A DNA stretch of 64,000 nucleotides from Choristoneura fumiferana (Eukaryota > Arthropoda > Insecta > Lepidoptera > Tortricidae). Where the stretch lies: NCBI RefSeq assembly GCF_025370935.1, contig NC_133493.1, positions 434,970 through 498,969 of the forward strand. Direction: 5' to 3'. The position numbers were made by a program, and so were the translations under genes. Below are positions 11,297 through 22,681 of this stretch, one piece after another (within the stretch, counting starts at the first letter, position 1; each line of letters begins with the position of its first letter). The notes beneath the pieces were generated by a model. It saw only the letters and a program-made list of their open reading frames with translations, made no database searches and was not told the DNA's origin.

Positions 11297-11352
11297 TCAA
11301 AGTCAAAGTCAAAGTCAAAATATCTTTATTCAATTTAGGCTATAACAAGCAC
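11297..11352. repeat. Repeat family C fragment
   Basis: 'CAAAGTCAAAGTCAAAATATCTTTATTCAATTTAGGCTATAACAAGCACTT', cut off exactly where the SINE-1 copy begins. Confidence 0.6.
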
Positions 11353-11643
11353 TTCATCATCCCAGCCTATATACGTCTGCTGGGCACAGGCCTCCTCTCA
11401 GAACAAGAGGGCTTGGGCCATAATTCCCACGCGGGCCCAGTGCGGATTGGGAACTTCACACGCACCATTAAATTGCTTTGCAGGTTTCCTCACGATGTTT
11501 TCCTTCACCGCAAAGCTCGCGGTAAATATCAAATGTAATTCCGCACATGAATTTCGAAAAACTCGAGGTGCGAGCCGGGGTTTGAACCCACGACCCTCTG
11601 CTTGAGAGGCGATAGGTCAAACCACTAGGCCACCACGGCTTCT
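11353..11643 (-). repeat. SINE-1 near-complete copy
   Basis: Runs from the CATCATCCCAGCC tail to the tRNA-like head (TGGCCTAGTGG A box, GGGTTCAAACCCC B box, minus strand). It is inserted into or recombined with family C. Confidence 0.85.
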
Positions 11644-11867
11644 ATTTGTAAAAGTATATAAGATCCATAGTCTCAATGATGACAAGTACCTTGTAATACA
11701 TGCAAAATTTATTGATCGTGTTACGTAGATTTTATCAAAAGATTGTATTTTTTTATATTGTACCGCAATTTTTCGGAATAAATTATTATTATTATCATTG
11801 AATATTACATGTAGAAAAACAAAATATAAATAACAAGTACCTATTATATACCTATCAAACATACAAT

Positions 11868-12262
11868 GTAGCTCAGAGAATTAGCAAGTTGAAGTGGCAG
11901 TGGGCTGGTCATATCAGTCGAAGAACCGATAACCGCTGGAGTACACGAGTTCTTGAGTGGAAACCACGTCTCGGCAAAAGTAGTGTAGGACGCCCCGACA
12001 GGTGGAGTGACGATCTGCGAAAGGCTGCTGGTAGAAGCAGGATGCACAATACAAGTAGGTAGTTATGTGTATTGTGCTGCAGGGCTACTACGAAACTCGA
12101 AACTCGAAGTTCGTGTCGTGCGGTCCCCTCTCTCTCTCGTATTAATAGTATAGTGTGTGTTTCGTGGTAGCCCTGCTGGATGCGTCTAGCCGAGGACAGG
12201 ACGCATGGAGCTCATTGGCGGAGGCCTATGTCCAGCAGTGGACTGCAGTGCTATAGGCTGAT
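11868..12262 (+). mobile_element. RTE-like LINE 3' end, interrupted
   Basis: The + strand encodes RISKLKWQWAGHISRR and GRPDRWSDDLRKAAGR, the C-terminal ORF2 signature of RTE-type LINEs in Lepidoptera. It resumes after an inserted MITE with WMRLAEDRT-like sequence and ends 'GGCCTATGTCCAGCAGTGGA' plus a GATGATAATGAT tail. It is heavily 5'-truncated. Confidence 0.75.
12080..12175. mobile_element. MITE with CAGGGCTAC termini
   Basis: A 96-bp near-palindrome begins CAGGGCTACTACGAAACTCG and ends GTTTCGTGGTAGCCCTG. A second copy is at 43445-43567, and degraded pieces lie near 1455-1495, 19590-19630 and 59128-59175. It interrupts the RTE 3' end. The CAGGG terminus is hAT-like, but I cannot delimit an 8-bp duplication. 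Confidence 0.65.
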
Positions 12263-12294
12263 GATAATGATACAATGATTAATCTTAGCTGTTT

Positions 12295-12405
12295 GATTAT
12301 AATTGGTTCAGCCGTTTTTGTGATATTGAACTTTGAAATGATAATCTCGGAGGTTTTGAACTTTAAGTTGGTTAGGTTATATTATTATAGCAAGTCAAAA
12401 GGAGT
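12295..12405 (+). repeat. Repeat family A fragment
   Basis: 'GGTTCAGCCGTTTTTGTGATATTGAACTTTGAA' is the distal part of family A (full copy at 25629-25868). From 12480 to 13380 there is no gene; a C12 run lies at 12729-12740. Confidence 0.6.
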
Positions 12406-13385
12406 CCGTATGGACTCCGCTCCGCCCGCAGTGGAAAGCAGACATTTTAGTCGGTCTAGTAAAATAGCTACCTAAGTGAACCTTGAAGGTACACACAGAT
12501 ATTACTTACAGTCATGATGGTTAATTACGCGGCGTGATAGGTCGCGCGGGGAATGACAGATTGAGATAATACTTAAACGATGATGCAGTACACTCGGCGA
12601 GAATTGAGGAAATTAGAGATTTAGGTAGGGACAGGGATCAAAGATGAAATGAAGGCAGAAGCAGGTATAGAGCTGTAGGTACCTATATAGCTAATGATAA
12701 TTGCCTTGTTCAGTTCATTTCTGAACAACCCCCCCCCCCCGTTCCGGGTCTTAGTTCGTTCTGCACCGCACATCTCGTTGGCTAATGGCCATATGCCGCT
12801 GGAGTTTGGGTTGGACCAAGTACCATGCAAGTACCTAACCTACCTGTATTTACCTACGATGCGGATGGGCAGTAATTTTTGTGTTATTTAATTTTACTTT
12901 AGTTTGAGGTTTGAGTAATGCCTTACTATGATGTTGCTAGGTATTTTATGAGTAAATAAAATTAATTTAAAAAATAGGTAAGTATCACACATTTAATTAA
13001 AAAATGTTGGGTTCAAACTTTTTCTAATACCTACTTCATAAACATTAAAATTATTCTTACTTTACTCGTACCTTGGTAATTATGTGATTCGGTATTGAAG
13101 AAATGTGCTCGACTATACCTTTGCGTGATTCCTTGTCCACGATGTGACATATTGACGTAGCACGATGATAAATTTAACACACATTTTGCGTGCTAATAAA
13201 ATACCTTGTAACTGAGTAGGTAATGATCGTGAAAGAGCATTTATCGGTAGGTATTTATGGTGTCTCTATGACTTATAAAGGATGAACTTTATTACGTTAG
13301 CAGACTTAGACCTGAATTTCAACTATTGCGATTATTTTTAGTTTCTGCAATCTGCACATTCATCTCCGCTCAGCTCCGCCTCAAT

Positions 13386-13805
13386 GAGGGCTATCGCGTA
13401 TGAATTCGCCGCTAGAGGCGCTAGTGTAGCGTGAGGTCTCCGAAATGTCAAATCTCATAGTTTTTGGATGAGCTACGCGGGTTTATTTAAAATTAGAATA
13501 ATTTTGTGAATATTTTGCAATATCTGAAATTAATTATGGCAAATATGCGTTCCGGGGGCAATGAATGACTGTGTTTTGAGACAGTTTTGTCTTTCGGAAA
13601 CCTTTGTCCTCCCTTTTTTCCGAACAAAACGGGGACTATGCAACACTGTGGCATGCTCGATATTTTTATGGTACGGTTTTAAGGTGTATTAAATATGATT
13701 TTAATCTAAAATTTGTTTTTACGCCCGTAATAACAGACTGAAAGCCATACTTGAAAACCTCACGGAACATTGCGCCATCTAGTGAGACAAAAAACGATAG
13801 CCCTC
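13386..13805. mobile_element. MITE family M1, complete copy 1
   Basis: The terminal inverted repeat GAGGGCTATCG...CGATAGCCCTC is flanked by AT on each side. The interior includes GCCGCTAGAGGCGCTAGTGT near one end and TCTCACTAGATGGCGCAATG (minus strand) near the other. The 420 bp are non-coding. Other copies are at 24178-24456 (truncated) and 48642-49109 (inverted). Confidence 0.8.
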
Positions 13806-14143
13806 ATTGAAGTGTACTGTACCCTAAAGACTGGAGTAGATACCAAGTATATAGATACACTTCTCGTTCTAGTTCTAGCCACGTCGTATCGATATAATAT
13901 GCATATTCTCGTTTTTTTACCAAAGGCGTTTTTCACCACTAAATAAATCAACCTAAAGTTCGTTTTCATTCAAAGCAAAAGTCATTTTAAATGATAATAC
14001 AATACGAAACGTAGTAAAAATGACTGCTGTCAGTTGATGAAATACATGTTTGCGTTTTTAATACAAATAACGCCTTTTCAATCAAAGGCATTTTACTCTG
14101 CCAAACGTCATTCGTGTTTTGTGTTTTAGTTTTTGTTCTGAAA

Positions 14144-14482
14144 ATGTGGGATAGAAAAAGTACGCTTGCACTTATAGAAGATATTCGTCGCTTTCCATGT
14201 TTATGGGATACACAGTGTGATGACTACAGAACGCGAGCAAAGAAAATCGAAGCTTACACAGTGTTAGGTGAAAAGTACGCTGTAAATCCAAAAGAGATAG
14301 ACCTTAAATTCCAAGCCTTGAAAAATCAGTTTCGCCGCGAACATCGTCGTTTGGAGAGAAACGAAGAGGGATTGTCTCCGAAACAGATATATTGGTTTGG
14401 ATACGAACATTTGTTGTTCCTGCTAAATAACTGTGTGAAACCTGCGCGGAAAACAAACGAGAATACCAGTGACGATGCGGAG
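14144..14482 (+). CDS. MADF/BESS-like DNA-binding protein, exon 1
   Basis: The exon encodes residues 1-113 of a predicted 250-residue protein. It opens MWDRKSTLALIEDIRRFPCLW, the hallmark start of a MADF (Adf-1 Myb/SANT-like) domain. YRTRAKKIEAYTVLGEKY, the KFQALKNQFRREHRR helix and IYWFGYEHLLFLL complete a domain of about 85-90 residues. MADF proteins bind DNA in the nucleus as transcription factors or as transposon partner proteins. I chose the ATG at 14144 rather than 14114 because the family begins just before this W. The exon ends GCG GAG | GTACAG, a consensus donor at phase 0. Without splicing the frame stops six codons later, which supports the intron. Domain call confident; function uncertain. 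Confidence 0.75.
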
Positions 14483-15206
14483 GTACAGATACTTTTATAA
14501 TTTAAAACCGAAGTTATACTTAAACAAGGGGTCTTTGTTCTGGTGGGGTAGCTATTTGAAGCTTTTAAGGAAATAACATAGAGGTTAGTTGATGCCGCAG
14601 AAGACCAAAGAGCTGGCAGCTTTCTTGGACTAAGAAGTTTCTTTCCTTGATCAATGTATAAGCATTGTAATACAACAAGGAAATACAGCCAGCTTAAGTT
14701 CATAGTATTTAGTATTTATTTATTTGGCAAAAAATATAAAATACATAAGGCCTTATTCTAATAAGTCTTACAATATTATGCACCCTGGTAGGGTATAGCC
14801 ACATTTATAATAATGTTATCTAATGCTATTAGGCAACTAAAAAGTAAGATATCCTACATACTTGCATTAAAGCTTAAAAACTACGGTTACATTATACTAT
14901 AAATTAAATGAGACTGTTATAAACTATTATGGCACAATAATATCCTGTCATATAGACGGTTGAAAGGAGAAATTGACTAAGCAACATTTTTTTAAGATAG
15001 TGTGTACACATTCGGAATCAGTAAATCTTTCTCTGTTGTTTGAGCTAAGTCTAAATTTTCACAAAAATGTTACTTAGTCAATTTCTCCTCTCAACCGGCG
15101 ATATTATTTTTAACATAAATAATTGTTGTATTATGTAAATAAATTAACAAAATCGCTTCATTCACTGTGATCCAATTATTAAAATCAATTTCTGTATTTT
15201 ACACAG
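14483..15206 (+). other. Intron of the MADF/BESS-like gene
   Basis: 724 bp, GT (14483) to AG (15206, preceded by TTCTGTATTTTACAC), phase 0, so both flanking frames join without a stop. The intron holds an inverted repeat at about 14953-15101 (arms 'GGTTGAAAGGAGAAATTGAC' and its complement), probably a small foldback insertion. Confidence 0.65.
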
Positions 15207-15620
15207 AACATGGAACAAAACTCTGATGCTGAGTACGCTGAATACATTGAATACGAGGCTTTAGACAGTGAACCAGAGAAAATACAGCCAATTAAATTTA
15301 CAAAAGTTAAAAATAAAGGGAGAACAACGGCTACCGAAGCATTTAAGTGTATGAGAGTCCTGGCCGAGAAAGTCTGTTCACGGGACGAGTTTGACATATA
15401 TGGGGAATACATCGCCCACAAGCTAAGAGAATCTGGAAGATCCAATCGTGAGATAGCTATAGCTCAGCACGAGATAAACAAGATATGCTTCAAGTTAAGT
15501 ATGGGAGAGCTGCAGCAGTGCGATGGTTCAATGCAGGGTTCACAGTCAAATCGTGAGACGGAATCGGAGAATGTAAGGTACGAGTTTGTTGAAAGTGATG
15601 AAGTTCAACCTGGGATGTGA
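15207..15620 (+). CDS. MADF/BESS-like DNA-binding protein, exon 2
   Basis: The exon contributes 137 residues and stops at TGA 15618-15620. It begins with an acidic Tyr-rich linker (AEYAEYIEYEALDSEPE), then a basic patch. It then has DEFDIYGEYIAHKLRES and REIAIAQHEINKICFKL, which resemble a BESS motif (protein interaction, two helices) as found C-terminal to MADF domains. A Gln/Ser/Glu-rich tail follows. The acceptor ACACAG at 15201-15206 gives AAC ATG GAA in frame with exon 1; the internal ATG at 15210 could otherwise be mistaken for a separate gene's start. It may be a host transcription factor or a domesticated PIF/Harbinger-type accessory protein; no transposase is nearby. Confidence 0.65.
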   Translation, partial: NMEQNSDAEYAEYIEYEALDSEPEKIQPIKFTKVKNKGRTTATEAFKCMRVLAEKVCSRDEFDIYGEYIAHKLRESGRSNREIAIAQHEINKICFKLSMGELQQCDGSMQGSQSNRETESENVRYEFVESDEVQPGM

Positions 15621-15644
15621 AGATGATAAATACTGCGCAGAAGT

Positions 15645-15830
15645 AGCAATAGTTCTCTGATCAGCCGTAGGAAGTCCATCATTGCCTTCCAACATTACCT
15701 CCCTCACAGACCTTCAGGTTTGGTTGAAAAAGACCTGCATCTACTGTGAATCTGCAGCATTAACCAGGTCATCCATTCCATTGGTGCATGTCCTATGCTG
15801 CGCTTACAATACGAGATTTGAAAGGTCTCC
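15645..15830 (-). repeat. Degraded RTE-like LINE 3' end
   Basis: 'CAGCCGTAGGAAGTCCATCATTGC' and 'GTCATCCATTCCATTGGTGCATGTCCTA' match the diverged RTE 3' end at 25870-26045. It starts only 25 bp after the MADF/BESS stop, so the gene's 3' UTR may run into it. Confidence 0.5.
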
Positions 15831-15975
15831 AATATGAGCAATCCGAAACAAGTTGAATGATATTACTTTTTAAGTATAAGAAACGGGGAGCTTTAGAAAT
15901 AAATATCTCAAAGGAGGCAGCAGGCAGAATAAGGTTGACAACACGTGGTATACAATATAGGAATTGAGTCTAAGG

Positions 15976-16113
15976 GGCTGTTTCTACCATCCATTGATTA
16001 GTGTTAACTGGCAGTTAGGTGTGATGCCGTCTCTATTTGTTTTCTTCAAATAGACGGAGACGGCATCACATTTAACCGTTGGTTAAAGCTAATCAGTGGA
16101 TGGTGAAACAGCC
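15976..16113. mobile_element. Hairpin MITE M2, copy 1
   Basis: A near-palindrome runs from GGCTGTTTCTACCATCCATT to the complement AATCAGTGGATGGTGAAACAGCC. The inner arms GTGATGCCGTCTCTATTTG/CAAATAGACGGAGACGGCATCAC meet at about 16041. Flanks are TAA and TTA. A second copy is at 49246-49373. Confidence 0.75.
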
Positions 16114-16549
16114 TTAAAATTTCTTAAGGAGTTTGTGATGAACTGATGACATAAAGGTAAAAAAATTAATGTAATTTTACTATCTAAAGATAGATAGTTC
16201 ACATTTTTATTAAAAAAATTAAATATAAGTAATAAAACTGTTTTGTTAAATTAACCCTGAGAGCTGATTTATGAAACCACACCTTTGTTTTGATCAACTA
16301 TTATGCCTGGGGACCGAAGTCCGAAGGAAGAGCGTCGGAGCTTGTATATAAGTGACCACGTTGAGAAACTTCGATAGCACGATGTAGAACACGGTCGGAG
16401 TTTCTATTGTTGTTCACTAGATGGCGCTAGGAGTCGCTACAATCTAAGGCTAAATGCAAGTAAGGCCTCCATCCAACCAGGCGGGAGCACCACTGGCCGC
16501 TACTAGTGACTGAGTCGCCACATCCTTCGCACCAGATTCCTCGCACACA

Positions 16550-16702
16550 CCTTGTTTTGTAGATACAAAAACCTCGCTCCGCTGGTGGAAACAGCTGAGC
16601 GTAGCGAGGCGAGGAAAATGAAGCGTTTCTATTGGCTCATGAAAACACATTCCTCGCAACGCATCCTCGCGCATCTCTGGTGGAAACGGGGCTTAACCCA
16701 AG
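16550..16702. mobile_element. MITE-like repeat fragment
   Basis: 'CCTCGCTCCGCTGGTGGAAACAGC' and 'CGCGCATCTCTGGTGGAAACGGGGCTT' share the GGTGGAAAC termini. A related end in inverted orientation is at 18505-18535 (GGCTACGTTTCCACCAGAGATGTGCGAG). Confidence 0.45.
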
Positions 16703-16886
16703 CCCTCTTATTCTGAGAATGTGCCTTGCAGTGAAATAAAGCAGGGGTGTTATGGAGCCCCGTATCCGTAACCGAAACTATCGGATATCCGAAATAAAAA
16801 ACTATCCGTAACCGTAACCGAATCCGATGTAAAAATTTCGGTCAGGGGAGGAGTCTAAATCGAGCCGACAGAACAGTCGCGCGCGT

Positions 16887-17211
16887 CTTCTGCGTCTCAT
16901 CATCCCAGCCTATATACGTCCCACTGCTGGGCACAGGCCTCTCAGAACAAGAGGGCTTGGGCTATAGTTCCCACGCGGGCCCAGTGCGGATTGGGAACTT
17001 CACACGCACCATTGAATTGCTTCGCAGGTCGTGCAGGTTTCCTCACGATGTTTTCCTTCACCGCAAAGCTCGTGGTAAATTTCAAATGTAATTCCGCACA
17101 AGAATTTGGAAAAACTCAGAGGTGCGAGCCGGGGTTTGAACCCACGACCGTCTGTTTGAGAGGCGATAGGTCAAACCACTAGGCCACCACGGCTTTTTTT
17201 CTTCTGCGTCT
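16887..17211 (-). mobile_element. SINE-1, complete, with 11-bp target-site duplication
   Basis: The body at 16898-17200 is flanked by CTTCTGCGTCT at 16887-16897 and again at 17201-17211. The tRNA-like head with A and B boxes is at the right end and the CATCATCCCAGCC tail at the left. The T run at 17194-17200 lies beyond the head, on its 5' side. The flanks carry 'ATCCGTAACCGAAAC' repeats at 16770-16830 and 17336-17360. Confidence 0.9.
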
Positions 17212-17765
17212 ATTGCTCATTATTTCTATTTCTTAGTCGTAATTTTCGACTCGTAACTAACTATTACTATTAAAGTCAAGCCGTTTATATTCCTATTTGT
17301 ATTTTACTTTTGCATTACCTTAAAAATCCAATAAGTATCCGTAACCGAAACCTAAACTATCGGGTAATCGAAACCGGTATTATGTTTGACATTTATATCC
17401 ATAACATCCCTGAAATAAAGGCTAGAGATGATTTGATTATTCTTATTACATGTCACATCACAAGGCGTGTTCGTCTCGTCAAAAATTGCCTCAAAACATT
17501 TGGTGTCCGGTCGAGTCGGAATTAATTATCGTTTATCGTGTTATTTTAATTGAAAAGACAAGTGTCAGTTTGTGGATTAACATCGGGCGATGGTTAGTGA
17601 CGGAGTGGTGTCGATGAAGTTGACTACCGATATCGATGTGTCAATCAAAAGCGTGGGGGAGAGGCTACAACAGAGATCTATTATAGAGATATATTAACAT
17701 AATCGTGATCGTCGCTACAAATTATCTGAGTCGAGATTATTGTCATAGAAAATCTATTGCGTAAC

Positions 17766-17848
17766 GTTTCTGACACTCGCGATCATAATGAAATGAAAGA
17801 TTTTTTATACGAAAAGTGTCATTTAATTGTGATCGCGAGTGTCAGATC
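17766..17848. repeat. Foldback hairpin
   Basis: Arms 'CTGACACTCGCGATCATAATGAAATGA' and its near-complement 'TCATTTAATTGTGATCGCGAGTGTCAG'. One arm recurs in diverged form at 55600-55635. Confidence 0.6.
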
Positions 17849-18082
17849 CTCTATAACAATAAGCTCGAACTTTACACAATCGGCCCTCAGATGCTGCCTT
17901 TATACCATATTTCATCAAAATCCGTCCAGCCGCTTTACGCTAACCTAACAAACATACATAATACACATACTGATAGATTTTTTACAGTCTTCACAAAGGT
18001 TTTTTTTTGTTACTTCAAGAACACCATCATTTAATTAATAACCGCTTTCAAATTGTTTTTTTGTTGGAATTAATTTACATAT

Positions 18083-18222
18083 CGTCACTACTTTGAAAAA
18101 AATCTCGTATCTAAAATCAATATGTCAACAAAATTGAACCTTGACGTAGGTAATGTTCATAAAGATCACTTAGAAAAATTATCTAATTTGAGGTAAGTAC
18201 GAGTTTTTTTAAAGTAGTGACG
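18083..18222. mobile_element. MITE family M3, copy 1
   Basis: TIRs CGTCACTACTTTGAAAAAAA / TTTTTTTAAAGTAGTGACG, 140 bp, no ORF. A second copy with an internal insertion is at 59368-59626. Confidence 0.75.
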
Positions 18223-18584
18223 ATATTAATGCAAACTATCGACATCTATCCCGAATACCGACAGCACTGTCCCCTCCCTACCAACCAGTGCTGTGAACAT
18301 GTCACCACACTGCTTGTAGTCGATTATATCGTCAGACCGACGGGGCCCGAGTGAGACGGAAGTCCATAGACGGCATCTTGTATCGATTTCCTTTTATATT
18401 AGAAGCAATCGTTGGAGATTGTAAACACTGGTTAACCCGATTAAGAAGCGGGGTTATATTTTACTAGCAGAGAACCTGCAATTTCTGAAATTACGTTAAG
18501 GCTACGTTTCCACCAGAGATGTGCGAGAAATATGTTTTAGCCGATTAGACGGCGGAGAGACATACACATCCTTTGTATCCTTTT

Positions 18585-18650
18585 TAGGGTTCCGGAGCCA
18601 AAATGGCAAAAACGGAACCCTTCTACGTTCAGTGGAAGTGTAGACTGCTT
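18585..18650 (+). repeat. Repeat family B end fragment
   Basis: 'TTAGGGTTCCGGAGCCAAAATGGCAAAAACGGAACCCTT' is the starting hairpin of family B. From 18650 to 19190 nothing else is recognised. Confidence 0.6.
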
Positions 18651-19193
18651 CCACCGTCATAAATTAAAAAAAAAATAATTAATTTAATTCTGTAATTTAC
18701 ATTTCAGGTCAAGTAACCATTAAGCTTTTGGATTCCGAAGGCAAGCTCACGTCTGCCGCCCCCAAAGTTAGCTCACACAAGGGCTACTTAAGTGTAAAAT
18801 CCTTACTTTACAGGACGGGCTTTCAAAGTCAAAAACTGTCGTAACGTAACTCAGAGATGGTATCCGACACTTCTAAAATTTGGCACACTAGCTAATAGTA
18901 TTCTGTCCTTCAACCACAACGGATAAATTTTGATAAAATATTTCTTCATTAAAAGTTATTGTACATACGCCTACATATAGGTACGTGAATTTCCGGGAAG
19001 TAAACTTGTGTTCAAAAATACAGTAAAAAGATCTATGTGGTACTTTGTCTCATATACGCGTTCAACTTTAACATCTTTGGTAAAAAATACGTTACCCAAG
19101 ATAGTTGGGGAAATAAAAAAATAGTGATACAATCACATTACTATGTAGCATCAGGGTAGCCGCGTTCCGCTTGACGTACAGGTACCGACTTGA

Positions 19194-19397
19194 GTTTGAT
19201 ACTTAAAAGCGGTAAATCCCGGGTGTTTTTTTTATCTGTGGGCATGACTGCCATTTAGGTCTTTTTTTTTTTTTTTTTTTTCTTTAAACAATGTTGTTAT
19301 TTGAGAAAATAATATAAAAAAAAAAAAAAAACCTAAATGGCAGTTATGCTCACAGATAAAAAAAAAACCCGGGATTTACCGCTTTTAAGTATCAAAC
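19194..19397. mobile_element. Foldback element with ~65-bp arms and T/A tracts
   Basis: The left arm GTTTGATACTTAAAAGCGGT...CTGTGGGCATGACTGCCATTTAGGT pairs with the right arm ending AGCGGT-complement...AGTATCAAAC. Arms are nearly identical (GGGCATGACTG versus a TGAGCATAACTG-type change). The loop starts with T20 and ends with A16. From 19398 to 20145 there is no gene. Confidence 0.8.
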
Positions 19398-20280
19398 GTA
19401 CGTTTAGCCCTTTTAGTTAAAATTGCATCTAGTTTTTCCATTTTACTTCAATGATAACTCTAAAAATAATTGAATATAATTTTTTTTAAAATCCATTATC
19501 TAGTTTAAAGATACTTACCTATAACGCATAAAACTCAAAATTAAAAAATATCACTTTGGCCCTTATACATAGGACCCATCGCTTTATACAAGAGTGAGAG
19601 GGACGGTAAAATACGAACTTAAGCCCCCGGTTCGTGGTCGCCACTCGAGGACTTCTCCCCAACGGTTATCTGTTCTTCGAACGAGTTGACCCGCCCATTG
19701 CCACTTCTACTTGTAGGTATATTGCTTGCATAGTGTTCGAGCTACATAACCTTAGTTCTTCGGTTTATTACCGTATTCCGGATACTGAGATATGTAATGG
19801 TAATTAAAGCAATAAACAAAACCATGTGCATTTAAAATCAGAGCGAATTTTGCTCTTTCCATTTTAATTACATGGTCGCAGATCAACATTACTGGAAGGG
19901 ACTTAATAACTTGACCTATATAGTGACCATTACCAATAACTATTAAGTAATCTGTGCCATTACCTTAGTTACCAAATTACTTTACTTTTTAATCCCGGAC
20001 GCAAAAAGAAAGGTGTTCTACCTTTCCTCTACTTCAGAGAGTTGCTAAGTAACGGACTAGCTATTGAGCAATGGCTAACCAACAGTCTTTTCTAACCTCG
20101 ATATTTGCAGAATCATCGATAGTATTAATGCAGCTGTACCAGCCGTACTCAAACTTCAAACTTATTTTGTGTGGCCCGCGGACCGCAGATTTCATTGTCA
20201 ACTGAATTAAAAGCAAAAAAAAGTACTTATTTAATTTTTATGCCAGGCAGGCCACTCATAGAAGTTTAGTGGGCCACATG

Positions 20281-22681
20281 TTTACAGACTTTTTTAAGAC
20301 ATTGGGCAACCGATTCATTGCTGGCGGCGATTGGAATGCCAAGCATACATATTGGGATCAAGACTAACAGTCACTAGAGGCCGAGAATTAAAAAAGAGCA
20401 TTGAAGCCAATCACCTTTTGGCTATGTCGACTGGGGAACCTACATATTGGCCCACGGACAACAACAAAACGCCTGATCTCCTGGACTTCTTTGTCACGAA
20501 GGGTATCAGCGAACTCAACACCCTCATAAAGTCAAGCCTCGACGGTAGCTCTGACCACTCACCTGTCCTACTACTCGTTAGCCCAGTGGTCATACCTAGT
20601 AACACCCACGCTGACTATCTTCACAATCGCAAAACTGATTGGCACTATTTTCGGGAATTCCTGGAATCAAATGTCAACCTTAATATCCCACTCAAAACCA
20701 AGGAGGACGTGGACGACGCGTGTCTCTATATCACAAATCTGATACAGGTGGCGGCTTGGTCCAGTACTCCTGAGCTGAAAGATTCGTCGCGAGAGGCGCC
20801 TGTTCCTCTTGCAGTCAGGGAAAAAATCGCCGAAAAACGTCGTCTCCGCAAGATCTGGCAGACAACCCATAGGTGCGCGGATAAAACTAGACTAAATCGA
20901 GCAACTAAGGAACTTAAAGACCTCCTACTTAGCACAGCAAATGATACGCTCAAACACAAACTAATGAAAATGTCTCCAAGTGCTAATGGAACTCACAACC
21001 TCTGGAAGGCGACGAAGTACCTCCCACAGCCGCAACAGTGTTCTCCTCCCATCAGAGCCGGAAATACATGGGCGCGAACTGACCAAGAAAAATCTCAAGC
21101 TTTTGCTACATATCTAGCTGGAGTTTTTAAACCAAACGAAACGAATAGTCCTGAAGATCCAGAAATAGATCAAGTCCTAAATCAAGATCTGCAACTGTGC
21201 CTGCCGTTAAGTCCTACTTCACCAAGAGAGATAGCTAAAGAAATAGCCAAAATGGACGCTTTCAAAGCACCTGGATTTGACCTGATCACCCCCAGGCTTC
21301 TGAAAGAACTCCCTAAGAAGTGCATTGTCTTTTTAACCATCCTTGTCAACGCCACACTGAGAACCTCACATGTTCCTGCACTCTGGAAAACATCCCAAAT
21401 CGTTATGATTCATAAGCCTGGTAAGCCGCCTAATGAAGTTTCGTCCTATCGCCCTATTAGCCTGACGCCTGTGTTGTCCAAATTGTGGGAAAGGATCATT
21501 CTAGCAAGATTATCCCCTTGTCTAGATAGGAACCACGTAATACCCGACCACCAATTTGGTTTCCGAGAGCACCACTCAACGATAGAGCAGGTACACAGAG
21601 TCTACCGTACAATAAGACAATGCCTGGAAAAGAAAGAGTACTGTTCGGCTGCTTTCCTTGATGTACAACAAGCCTTCGACCGGGTTTGGCATAAAGGACT
21701 GCATTGCAAAATTAAAACATACCTTCCACACTCGTACTTCCTGCTGATGGACTCTTACCTCAGTGACAGAAAGTTTCAAGTCAAGCTCCGTGATGCAAGA
21801 TCTTCCCTCTTTAGCTGCGGAGCTGGTGTACCCCAGGGCTCCGTACTGGGCCCGGTCCTCTACAATATATTTACTAGCGACCTACCCCAATCATCTGGAA
21901 CAGCTGTAGCAACCTTTGCTGACGACGCGGCCTTCCTCAGTTGTAACCGTGATCCAAATGAAGCAAGCAGATTGTTGCAAACCCAGCTCAATGCTACCAA
22001 TGCTTGGCTTACTAAGTGGCGCATAAAAGCAAGCGCCCCGAAGTCTCACCACATCACATTCACACTAAGACGTGAAACTTGCCCATCGGTTAATCTAGGC
22101 TCCGACACATTGCCACAATCAACCTGCGTCAAATACCTGGGGTTTCACCTGGACCGCAGAATGACATGGAAAGACCACATAAAAACAAAGCGCAATGAAA
22201 TCAACCTAAGATTTAAAAATTTACTCTGGCTCCTTGGTAGACAGTCTGCCTTATCTTTATCCAACAAGCTAAGGGTATATTGCTGCATAATAAAACCAAT
22301 CTGGACATACGGAATCCAACTGTGGTCTACAGCTAGCAAATCCAACATTATGTGCCTCCAGAGAGCTCAAAACAATATTCTAAGGGTACTCTCATCGGCG
22401 CCCTGGTATGCTCGCAATTCGGAAATCCATGAGTACCTGGAAATTCCAACCATTTCAGATGAAGTGAAACGATATTCAGCCAACTACAGGGACCGACTGA
22501 TGATTCACCCAAACCCGTTATCCAGTGTACTTTTGCAGCCAAATCCGATTCAAAGACTCAAGAGAGCTGATGTGCTGCCTTACTAAGGGGAGACAGAGCA
22601 GTGGCTCTGCCTTGCCAAACCCCAACCTCTAGCAACCCACCTGATTATAGTCTAAAAGACTGATTGCAGGTTTAACAAGAG

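Noticed and set aside
16991..17182. Short frames inside SINE-1 copies (also 8359, 11281, 52843)
   Set aside because: They lie entirely within SINE sequence. Similar peptides recur only because the repeat recurs.
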